Assembly: GCF_030053425.1 (NCBI RefSeq)
Contig: NZ_JASGBI010000001.1
Location: forward strand, 752,001 to 816,000
Direction: 5' to 3'
DNA: 64,000 nucleotides
DNA from: Lysobacter stagni
GTDB taxonomy: Bacteria; Pseudomonadota; Gammaproteobacteria; Xanthomonadales; Xanthomonadaceae
Shown: in pieces, positions 57,349 to 64,000 of the stretch
How positions within the stretch are numbered: position 1 is the first letter of the stretch
How the letters are laid out: each line of letters starts with the position of its first letter
Position numbers and translations under genes: made by a program
Notes under the pieces: model-generated
Told to the model about the DNA's origin: nothing
Databases searched by the model: none
Seen by the model: the letters and a program-made list of their open reading frames with translations, nothing else

Positions 57349-59601
57349 TCAGCGGGCAGGTGCCTGCCCCCGCGCGGCGATCATCCGCACGGGGCTGAAG
57401 GCAAAGGTCAGGCGGTGCGCGCCTTCGGGCACACAGGCCGCGCGGAACAGCGCATTGGCGCGGACCAGGGGAACTTCATGGCCGTCGACCAGCGCCATCC
57501 AGCCGGGCGCGGTGATTTCGTTGAGCACCAGCCACGTGGCCCCGGTCGCCTGGTAGTCGATGTCCACCCGGTTGGCGCGATAGTCGATGCGACCCACGCG
57601 CGCAGCGACGCCGGACGTCGATGCGCATGCGCCGGCGCGCGCCGCGTCGGCCTGCGCGATCCACAGCTCGTTGCGGAAATCGGTGGTAGCGAACGCGTCG
57701 GCCGCCGGCATCGGCGTGGTGTGCACGCGCACGCGCGTGGGCGTGAGCACGCGCGGCAGCACGCTCTGACGCGACTTCCAGTACACCGGGCCCATCGCTT
57801 GCGCGCCATCGAACGCATCACGCGACACCACGGCACGCAGGCCAAGCAGATCGAACAGAGGCGCGTCGTAGTCCGGTGCCCACGCCGTGAACGGCCGCTC
57901 CGCGACACGCCGCACCAGACCCGGTTGCGCGCCGGCCACCTGTGCGTACGAGGCCAACAGCATCGGGTTGTAGCCCGCGGTCATCGCGATTGCGCGCACG
58001 CTGGCGCCGTTGACCAGATCGTCCAGGCCCAGCAGTTCCGCGCGCTCCGGCACCGGGCCGCGATGCAGTTCGTCGCGCAGGCGCGTGAATGCCGGCATCA
58101 GAGTGGACGCCGATTCCGCAGGCCACTCGGCATCGCGATAGAGCCGGCGCGCGTCGTCGCGACCGCCGTAGTACTCGGTGCGCACGTTGTGCATCGACAG
58201 ATCGACCACCACCAGCGCCAGCACCGCGGCCAGCACCGAGCGCGACACGGGCTGCGTCCCGCGCAGACACCACAGCACCACGCCGCCCGCGACGACGGCC
58301 CATGCCACACCGGCAAGCGCACCCGGCCACCGCATCACGCCGATGGCCTGCCACAGCGCATAGGCCAGCAGCATCGCGACCAATGCCCAGGCCGACCAAT
58401 GCCGCCTGAGCGGCGCCCGCTGCAGGCGCGCTTCCAGCGACAGCGCGGCCAGCATCGCGGCGGCCGGCACCAGAAGGAACAGGGCATCGGCAGGACGCCG
58501 GAACAGATCCACGCCGGGCATCGCACGGTGCAGCCAGCCGTAGACGGGCGTGTGCGTGCCCAGTGCATACACCAGCGTCACGATGACGACGATCGCCAGC
58601 CCGCGCGCAAGGCGACGATGCGCCGGCAGCACGCTGCCGCCCCATGCAGCCCACACCGCCAGCGGCACCGCGCCCAGATAGAGATAGTCCTGGGTGAGAT
58701 CGCCAGGCCCGAGGTAAGTACCGTGACGGAAGAAGTCCAGGCCCACCAGCGTGGTGAGCGCGCTCCACGACAGGCGCCCGTGCAGGGTCGCTTCCAGGTC
58801 CAGCTGCACGCGGTTGGTGTAGGGCAGCAGCGACCACGTCGACAACCATTGCGGCAGGCTCACCAGCAACGCCACGAGGCCAGCCACCGCCAGCATCGCG
58901 GCGTAGCGTCCGCGCAGGCTCGTGGTGCGCAACAGCAGCAGCCCATAGGCCGCGGACGCAAGGGCGATCAGATAGGTGACCTGGGTGAGCTGCAGCGCGC
59001 ACAGCCCGCCGATCACGCCGGCCGCCAGTGCGCGCGCGAGTACGGGCCGCTCCGCCACGCGGTGCAGCGACCACAGCAGCCACGGCAGGAAGGCGTAACT
59101 CACGATCATCGGCACGTGCTGCATGCGCGATGCGGCGACGCCGCCGAACATCATCGTCAACGCGAACAGCAACTGCGCCGGCGGTTGCAGCGCGTACCGT
59201 CGCGCCAGCTGCAGCGCGCCGAGACCGCAGACCAGCACGTGCATCATCACCACCGCCGTGAACCACCCCAGCGACGGCAGCGCCGAGAACAGCATCGGCC
59301 CGATCACCGTCGGCTGGAAGGTCATGCCCTGCGGATCGGCGAAATGCGGGAAGCCGCCGAACAGGTAGGGGTTCCACCACGGCCCCTGCAGTTCGCGCAG
59401 CTGCTGCACCGTGAAAGCCACGGCCGGGTAGAACTCCTGCGCCGCGTCGTAGCGCAACGCGCGACGTCCCAGCAGCCAGGGCGCGCACAACAGGAACCAG
59501 ACGATCGCCAGCGCGCGCGCAGGATGCGCGAACGCAGCTTCGGCGAGGCGATCGATCCACGTGGCCACCTTCCGTGGCAGAAGCGACTTCATGTCGGGCA
59601 T
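57349..59601 (-). CDS. YfhO-family multi-pass membrane protein
   Basis: This 750-aa inner-membrane protein has about 12 hydrophobic segments in its first 500 residues and a C-terminal periplasmic domain. Landmarks are RRALRYDAAQEFYPAVAFTV, NPYLFGGFPHFADPQGMTFQ, MHVLVCGLGALQLARRYAL, and in the C-terminal part INEITAPGWMALVDGHEVPL-like sequence (exact: LNEITAPGWMALVDGHEVPL). This is the YfhO/GT-C-like family, which resembles lipid-linked sugar glycosyltransferases. The acceptor, possibly a surface polymer, is unknown. ATG codons at 59601 and 59592 are both possible. It follows the phospholipase D gene by 35 bp and may share its transcript. Confidence 0.85.
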   Translation of the reverse strand: MPDMKSLLPRKVATWIDRLAEAAFAHPARALAIVWFLLCAPWLLGRRALRYDAAQEFYPAVAFTVQQLRELQGPWWNPYLFGGFPHFADPQGMTFQPTVIGPMLFSALPSLGWFTAVVMMHVLVCGLGALQLARRYALQPPAQLLFALTMMFGGVAASRMQHVPMIVSYAFLPWLLWSLHRVAERPVLARALAAGVIGGLCALQLTQVTYLIALASAAYGLLLLRTTSLRGRYAAMLAVAGLVALLVSLPQWLSTWSLLPYTNRVQLDLEATLHGRLSWSALTTLVGLDFFRHGTYLGPGDLTQDYLYLGAVPLAVWAAWGGSVLPAHRRLARGLAIVVIVTLVYALGTHTPVYGWLHRAMPGVDLFRRPADALFLLVPAAAMLAALSLEARLQRAPLRRHWSAWALVAMLLAYALWQAIGVMRWPGALAGVAWAVVAGGVVLWCLRGTQPVSRSVLAAVLALVVVDLSMHNVRTEYYGGRDDARRLYRDAEWPAESASTLMPAFTRLRDELHRGPVPERAELLGLDDLVNGASVRAIAMTAGYNPMLLASYAQVAGAQPGLVRRVAERPFTAWAPDYDAPLFDLLGLRAVVSRDAFDGAQAMGPVYWKSRQSVLPRVLTPTRVRVHTTPMPAADAFATTDFRNELWIAQADAARAGACASTSGVAARVGRIDYRANRVDIDYQATGATWLVLNEITAPGWMALVDGHEVPLVRANALFRAACVPEGAHRLTFAFSPVRMIAARGQAPAR

Positions 59602-59636
59602 GTCGGATTTGAGGGAGAGAAGGCGCAGGCCCTGCG

Positions 59637-61682
59637 CTACAGGATCGGCGCCAGGCCGGCGCCGAACGCGGTGAAGATGCGGGTGGTCAGGCCCTTGAAG
59701 CCCGCGGAGACTTCAGGAAAGTCGCCGACCGGCTTGTAGCACGCGCGAAAACCCGGGTCGCTGGGCAGCAGCGGTTGCGGGCATTGCGGGCCGGGCACGA
59801 ATTCGTAGCTGGTCGCGTAGCGCATCGGCCACAGGTCGAAGACCGGCATCGCCTCGAACATCTTGCCGATGGAGTAGTCCAGCCCGGAGAACACGGGCGG
59901 CTTGTCGCGGCGTGCGATCACCCACGCGTTCGCGGGCTCCATGTCGCGGCGGATGCTCGCGGCCAGCGCCTGGGCGAAGGCGGCATCCTCGATGACCACC
60001 GCGCTCTCGGTGTTGTAGTGGTCGCCGCGCGGGTCGAAGTTGTGCGTGCCGACCACGCCGATCTTCTGGTCGATCACCATCGACTTGGCATGCAGGCCGA
60101 TGCGCACGCCGGCACGCTCCAGCGGCACAGGCCGGTTGGCGCCGCGCGTGCTGTAGCGCAGCGCGCTGTACTCGCGCGACAGCGCGCGGCGGTATTCCTC
60201 GCGTTCCACGACACTGTTGCGGTCGTAGCGGTCGCGCAGCTCGCGACGGGACTCGGCCCGGCGCGCCTCGATCTCTTCCGGACTGAATTCCGTCGAGCTC
60301 TCGGTGGTGCCACTTTCCCCGGCCAGCGCGCGCGAGGGCGATACGACATTCGGGTTTGCGCTGGACACGCCCTCATCGTCGAAGTCCGGCAGCGTCGCGC
60401 CGGTGGTGGCCACATCGATGGGCGCATCGGCCGGGAACGGCTTGAACTCGAAGATGTTGAAGCCGAATTCGCGCAGGTAACGGCGCTTGTACTTGTACGA
60501 CAGCGCGTAGGCGATGAACGCGTCCGTCGCGGCCAGGCTGTTGGTGGAGATGATCACCTTCGGCCGTTGCTCGCGCGGACGCTGGTGCAGCTGGCGGAAC
60601 ATGTCCTGCGCCGCGTCGGAGAGCACCAGATAGGGCGTCTGCATGATCACTTCCTGCTGCGCCGACTCGATCAGGCCGCGCAGCGATCCCGATGCCACCG
60701 CCTGCTCTTCGGCGTTGATGGCGTGGTGCTTCTCGGGCGTGTCGGAGATGTAGCGCACCGGGCCCACCGGAATGGCGCGGGAGGCCAGGCGTTCGACGAT
60801 GAGCGCGCTGTCGTCGGCGTCGCGCGACATCGCCTGCGCGCGTTCGGGACGTTCGAACTGCATCGGCGGCAACGCGGGCACGCCCCTGTCGATCAGGCGA
60901 TGGCCGACGTCGTACAGCCCTTCGACCGGCACGGCGCGGCGATCGCCCCAGAACAGCGCGAAATCCTGCGCCATCACCCGCGCGACCGGACCGGCGACGA
61001 GCAGGTCGCGATCGCGGAAGTTGTATTCGTCGTCCCAGTCGTAATAGTCGTCCTGGTAGTTGCGCCCACCGGTGATGCCCACGGCGCCGTCGATCAGCAG
61101 CAGCTTGGTGTGCATGCGCTGGTTGAGCTTGCGCCAGCAGCACGCCGCCGCGAGCGCGTACTGCGGGTAGCTGATCTGTGCGCGACCGAGCACCGGGCTG
61201 TACAGCCGCAGCTCGAAGTTGGCGTGCGCACCGGCCAGCGCGGCGAGCGTGTCGACGTGCTTCAGCGCAGACAGCTGGTCGATGAGCACGCGCACGCGCA
61301 CGCCACGGCGCGCGGCGGCCAGGAGTTCGTCCAGCACCAGCCGCCCGGCGTCATCCTCATCGAAGATGTAGGTCTGCAGGTCGATCGCGGTGGTGGCGCT
61401 GCGGATCAGGTTCACGCGCGCCAGCAGTGCATCGGGGCCGCGGTCCATGATCAGCGCGTAATGGCGTGGCGCCTCGGGCGTGGATTCGGCGAAGGCACGC
61501 GCGGCCAGGGCCCGCAGCGGCGAAGGACGCGCGCAGGCATCGGCACGGTCGCAGGTCAGCTCGGTCGAACGCGCCTGGACCACCACGGCGGTGGCGCGCT
61601 CGCGCTGCGGTCCGCTGAGCGATGCGCACGCACCCAGGCACAGCGCCAGGAGCGCTACGGTCAAACGCACCTGCCAGTTCAT
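59637..61682 (-). CDS. Phospholipase D-family lipoprotein (ClsC-like)
   Basis: This 681-aa protein has a lipoprotein signal (MNWQVRLTVALLALCLGACA). Two PLD motifs are intact: RMHTKLLLIDGAVGITGGRN and GLHAKSMVIDQKIGVVGTHN, each with His, Lys and Asp. Between them lie YIFDEDDAGRLVLDELLAAA and the segment NFRDRDLLVAGPVARVMAQD. A low-complexity stretch rich in Glu and Arg (PEEIEARRAESRRELRDRYD) precedes the second motif. The layout resembles cardiolipin synthase C and the diesterase/transphosphatidylase group, but a Cls partner is not adjacent. Its ATG overlaps the stop of the YceI gene (ATGA). A C-terminal segment with CPQPLLPSDPGFRACYKPVG follows. Confidence 0.9.
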   Translation of the reverse strand: MNWQVRLTVALLALCLGACASLSGPQRERATAVVVQARSTELTCDRADACARPSPLRALAARAFAESTPEAPRHYALIMDRGPDALLARVNLIRSATTAIDLQTYIFDEDDAGRLVLDELLAAARRGVRVRVLIDQLSALKHVDTLAALAGAHANFELRLYSPVLGRAQISYPQYALAAACCWRKLNQRMHTKLLLIDGAVGITGGRNYQDDYYDWDDEYNFRDRDLLVAGPVARVMAQDFALFWGDRRAVPVEGLYDVGHRLIDRGVPALPPMQFERPERAQAMSRDADDSALIVERLASRAIPVGPVRYISDTPEKHHAINAEEQAVASGSLRGLIESAQQEVIMQTPYLVLSDAAQDMFRQLHQRPREQRPKVIISTNSLAATDAFIAYALSYKYKRRYLREFGFNIFEFKPFPADAPIDVATTGATLPDFDDEGVSSANPNVVSPSRALAGESGTTESSTEFSPEEIEARRAESRRELRDRYDRNSVVEREEYRRALSREYSALRYSTRGANRPVPLERAGVRIGLHAKSMVIDQKIGVVGTHNFDPRGDHYNTESAVVIEDAAFAQALAASIRRDMEPANAWVIARRDKPPVFSGLDYSIGKMFEAMPVFDLWPMRYATSYEFVPGPQCPQPLLPSDPGFRACYKPVGDFPEVSAGFKGLTTRIFTAFGAGLAPIL

Positions 61683-62305
61683 GGTGTGGGTTCCAGCACC
61701 CGCACGCGCAGGCTGAACCGGACCCGGTCGACCAGGGCGAAGTGCCAGCCGTCGAGGCCATAGTCATCCCGGCTGATGCTGCCGCTGGCGACGACATCGC
61801 AGTCCTTGCCCGGCGTGTCGCATTCGGCGGGGTCGAGGTAGAAGGTCTCCACACGGCTGACGCCGTGCATCGACAGCCGCCCACGCATGCGTCCGCCGGT
61901 GCGGATCAGCGATTCAGGGTGCGGGTCGGAAACGAATTCGATGTACGGAAAGCGGGCGGCATCGAAGAAGCTCGGCCCGCGCGCGACGGTGGTGTAGCGC
62001 GGAGAGTCGCTGACGACCACACCCGCGGTGGCCAGCACGATGCGGACCTTGTGGCGGCCGTCCGGCAGGTGGGTGACCTCGCCTTCGTACTTGGGGAATT
62101 CGCCGGCCACGCGCTGGCCCCAGCGCGTGCGCAGCTCGAATCCGAACCGCGTGTGGGCGGGATCGAACAGACGGATATCGGCCGGCGGCGCCCCGACCGA
62201 TGCATCGGCCAGGAGCGGTGCCGGCGCCTGCTGCGCGGACGCCGACCCGAGGGTCGACAGTACGCAGGACAGCAGGAAAGCGGAAAACCGAAGGCTGGAC
62301 GTCAC
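61679..62305 (-). CDS. YceI-like lipocalin-fold exported protein
   Basis: This 208-aa protein starts at a GTG at 62305 that overlaps the sixA stop. A signal peptide (VTSSLRFSAFLLSCVLSTLG, cleaved near SASAQ) is followed by a YceI-type domain: FDPAHTRFGFELRTRWGQRV, GEFPKYEGEVTHLPDGRHKV, and FFDAARFPYIEFVSDPHPES. Family members bind isoprenoid chains or similar lipids in the periplasm. Here the domain ends with DYGLDGWHFALVDRVRFSLR. Its stop overlaps the phospholipase D start, so both are translated together. Confidence 0.88.
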   Translation of the reverse strand: MTSSLRFSAFLLSCVLSTLGSASAQQAPAPLLADASVGAPPADIRLFDPAHTRFGFELRTRWGQRVAGEFPKYEGEVTHLPDGRHKVRIVLATAGVVVSDSPRYTTVARGPSFFDAARFPYIEFVSDPHPESLIRTGGRMRGRLSMHGVSRVETFYLDPAECDTPGKDCDVVASGSISRDDYGLDGWHFALVDRVRFSLRVRVLEPTP

Positions 62306-62778
62306 GGCCACCAGAATTTGCTGAGCTGTGCCGCACCCGGTTCCAGGCCGACCCCGGCGGGCACGCTCAGCACGGCGATGCCCGCCGGCGGCATGCCGCG
62401 ATAGTCGCCGGACTGGCCGCTGTGCAGCAGCGCGGCCAGTCGCTCCAGTCCCGGATTGTGGCCGACCAGCATGAGCCGTTCGACCTCGCCGTGGGTGTCG
62501 GCCAGGGAAATGAGCGTGCCGGGCGTGGCCTCGTAGATCGACGGCTCGATCCGCTGGTCGACGTAGCCGATGGTGGCCAGCACCGCCTCCAGCGTTTCGC
62601 GCGTGCGCCGCGAAGGCGAGCACAGCACGCAGTCCGGGACCAGCTTGTTCTCGGCGAGCCAGCGCCCTGCGGCCTCCGCCTCGGCCAGTCCTTCGGCGGA
62701 CAGCGGGCGGTCCAGGTCCGCCTGTCCGTTGCCGGCGGCTTCGGCATGGGCGTGTCGTAGCAGGATCAGTTCACGCAT
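62302..62778 (-). CDS. sixA: Phosphohistidine phosphatase SixA-like
   Basis: This 158-aa cytoplasmic protein belongs to the histidine phosphatase superfamily. The RHG-type motif is MRELILLRHAHAEAAGNGQA with the phospho-accepting His, and the second His lies in RLMLVGHNPGLERLAALLHS. CSPSRRTRETLEAVLATIGY supplies the Arg ligand. In E. coli SixA acts on phosphohistidine in the ArcB or nitrogen PTS relay; its target here is unknown. Its stop overlaps the yceI-like start (GTGA), so it leads a coupled cluster with the YceI and phospholipase D genes. Confidence 0.92.
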   Translation of the reverse strand: MRELILLRHAHAEAAGNGQADLDRPLSAEGLAEAEAAGRWLAENKLVPDCVLCSPSRRTRETLEAVLATIGYVDQRIEPSIYEATPGTLISLADTHGEVERLMLVGHNPGLERLAALLHSGQSGDYRGMPPAGIAVLSVPAGVGLEPGAAQLSKFWWP

Positions 62779-62835
62779 GCGCTCGGCGACTCCGGAGGGA
62801 CTGGGCGGCCCATTATCACGCAGACGCGTGATGGC

Positions 62836-63468
62836 TCATGCTTTCTTCAACCACTTGAGCAGCGGCAGCCAGTCGTCCTGGTGCTCGCGGACCTGCGCCG
62901 AGTGGTAGTCGAAGAGACTTTTTCCGAGCCCGGTCAGGACCACGTAGGCCTGGCTGTCGCGCAGCTGCGCCACCACCGGGTACGGCCAGGCCGCCAACAG
63001 GTCGAGCGCCTGCTGGGAGGCGTTGGTCCAAGGCTTCAGCTTGTTGCCGACCAGTCCCACGCGCAGCTGGCCCTTGCGTACGCGAGGGTGCCTGGCGAGG
63101 GAGTCCAGGAACGGGACCGTGGCCTCGATGTCCAGCGCCGAGGGCTGCACCGGCACGACCACGGCATCGGCTTCCTCGAGGAACACCTCCAGGTCGTCGG
63201 CCATGGCGCCGGCGGGTGCGTCGATGATGGTGCGCTGGGTATCGTCGGGCAGCTGTTTGCGCCAGGCCTTGCGACGCGTGCCGTCGAGCGGCAGCACGGC
63301 GCTTTCCAGCACGGCGCGCCGCTGCGCCCAGCGCGTGGAGGATTCCTGTGGATCGGCATCGACCAGCGCGGTGCGCAGGCCCTCGATCGCCGACTGCGCG
63401 GCGAGGTGCGTGGCGATGGTGGTCTTGCCCACCCCGCCCTTGGAACTGGCCACCAGCACGGTCTTCAT
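62836..63468 (-). CDS. ParA-family ATPase
   Basis: This 210-aa protein has a deviant Walker A motif ([20 protein letters not shown]) with the signature Lys near its start, then [18 protein letters not shown] and [40 protein letters not shown] forms the later switch. It belongs to the small ParA/MinD/Soj group. No parB is adjacent and no centromere-like repeats are seen, so it is an orphan ParA, perhaps positioning another complex. The ATG at 63468 fits the P-loop position. It lies 57 bp upstream of sixA. Confidence 0.9.
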   Translation of the reverse strand: MKTVLVASSKGGVGKTTIATHLAAQSAIEGLRTALVDADPQESSTRWAQRRAVLESAVLPLDGTRRKAWRKQLPDDTQRTIIDAPAGAMADDLEVFLEEADAVVVPVQPSALDIEATVPFLDSLARHPRVRKGQLRVGLVGNKLKPWTNASQQALDLLAAWPYPVVAQLRDSQAYVVLTGLGKSLFDYHSAQVREHQDDWLPLLKWLKKA

Positions 63469-63528
63469 GCGGACTCCCCTCTGGATGGAAGCCGCAGCGT
63501 ACACCGGCCCCGGGCGCCGTGGCTTGCC

Positions 63529-64000
63529 TCAGCCGGTGCCCCATTGCGCCCACAGGGGCAGGGTCAGCAGCGACAGCAGGGTCCCGTAGCCCACCATCGC
63601 CGCGGCCAGGCGGGGGGCCAGGCCGTGGGCGATGGCGAGCGCGCCGGCCGTGACCATCGGCGGCATCGCCGTTTCCAGCACAGTGGTGCGGGCCATCGGG
63701 CCCTGCAGGCCAAGCAGCGGCATCAGCAGCAACGCCAGCGCCGGCATCGCCACCAGCTTCAGCGCAAGCCCGGTGGCCAGCGGCTTGAGCTCGTCGCGTG
63801 GCAGGCTCAGGCGCACGGACAGTCCGATGGTGAGCATGGCCAGCGGCAGCAGGGCGTCGGAGAGGCGCTGCAGGCCGCTCTCGACCCAGTGCGGCGGCTG
63901 CGCCGGCATCAGCGTGAATCCGGCGAGCAGCGCCCACAGCGGCGGGAATTTCGCCACCCGCAGCGCCATCTCGCGCAGCGAGGGCCGGTGCTCGCCGCTG
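63529..64000 (-). CDS. AEC-family transporter, C-terminal part (cut by window edge)
   Basis: The reading frame is open through the window end, where HRPSLREMALRVAKFPPLWA leads into the C-terminal half of an AEC (auxin efflux carrier) family protein. Visible membrane segments are LPLAMLTIGLSVRLSL, LATGLALKLVAMPALALLLM, and ALAIAHGLAPRLAAAMVGYG. The motif ARTTVLETAMPPMVTAGALA is typical of the second half of bacterial AEC carriers. The start codon lies outside the window; the ATG at 63969 is internal. The substrate, a small organic acid or similar, is unknown. It is on the same strand as the ParA gene. Confidence 0.82.
   Translation of the reverse strand, partial: SGEHRPSLREMALRVAKFPPLWALLAGFTLMPAQPPHWVESGLQRLSDALLPLAMLTIGLSVRLSLPRDELKPLATGLALKLVAMPALALLLMPLLGLQGPMARTTVLETAMPPMVTAGALAIAHGLAPRLAAAMVGYGTLLSLLTLPLWAQWGTG

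Noticed and set aside
57046..59739. 897-codon open frame on the plus strand opposite the YfhO-type gene
   Set aside because: It is a product of high GC on the opposite strand: His/Arg/Gln-rich, without domains, and fully covered by a real gene.

Overview
The window comes from a high-GC gammaproteobacterium, most likely of the Lysobacteraceae/Xanthomonadaceae (Lysobacter-like). Three things point there: three tandem Ax21-family outer-membrane proteins, a yibN-secB-gpsA cluster, and xanthomonad-type interspersed repeats carrying the spurious SLRDPPLRG peptide and CGTCATTCCCGCGAAGGCGG palindromes. Most of it is ordinary chromosomal sequence with short intergenic gaps. No tRNA, rRNA, transposase, integrase or CRISPR array was seen. 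Both ends cut genes: an autotransporter passenger on the left and an AEC-family carrier on the right.

Layout. 1-4.5 kb: truncated autotransporter (minus), then three Ax21-type proteins (plus). 4.5-7.7 kb: yibN-secB-gpsA, a small secreted protein and a thioesterase (minus). 7.8-10.8 kb: hemD-hemX-hemY (plus). 11-14 kb: membrane zinc-ribbon protein, acyl-CoA thiolase, and an unrecognised 303-aa protein. 14.1-14.9 kb: gene-free nested inverted repeats. 15-18.7 kb: GNAT, Cu/Zn superoxide dismutase and ntrBC (minus). 18.8-23.2 kb: OmpA-like protein, DUF3300, DUF2950, ECF sigma factor and a small membrane protein (plus). 23.3-29.9 kb: a split RHS/YD-repeat locus (minus). 30-41 kb: alpha/beta hydrolase, a three-gene kinase cluster headed by a poly-HAMP hybrid kinase, and ybhP/ybhN-like genes. 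42-48.5 kb: amino-acid permease and the ammonium genes amtB, glnK, a TorF-type porin and glnA. 48.7-57.3 kb: uppP, META lipoprotein, PEBP protein, TPR-sulfotransferase, YheT hydrolase, PlsC, thioesterase and tandem small proteins. 57.3-64 kb: YfhO-type membrane protein, a translationally coupled sixA-yceI-phospholipase D cluster, ParA ATPase and the AEC carrier.

Working together. Nitrogen control is the clearest network. NtrB and NtrC are encoded at 16-18.7 kb. A site very like an NtrC box sits on the ntrB start. glnA has a textbook sigma-54 promoter, with a perfect NtrC box and a weaker one 31 bp apart upstream. The PII protein GlnK is directly followed by the ammonium channel gene amtB.

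The most unusual locus is 23.3-29.9 kb. An RHS/YD-repeat protein of about 1774 aa has its own signal peptide and a C-terminal FN3-like repeat array. It ends in a 4-bp ATGA overlap with a second secreted gene, which restarts exactly at the conserved RHS core and carries a His...Cys candidate hydrolase toxin domain. That gene in turn overlaps a small lipoprotein gene, a candidate immunity factor. The toxin and lipoprotein are clearly lower in GC than the rest. Other points of interest are a paired repeat inserted in frame inside the 5' end of amtB, a pseudokinase-like gene closing the kinase cluster, and a family of tandem 61-62 aa proteins sharing an identical 17-residue block.
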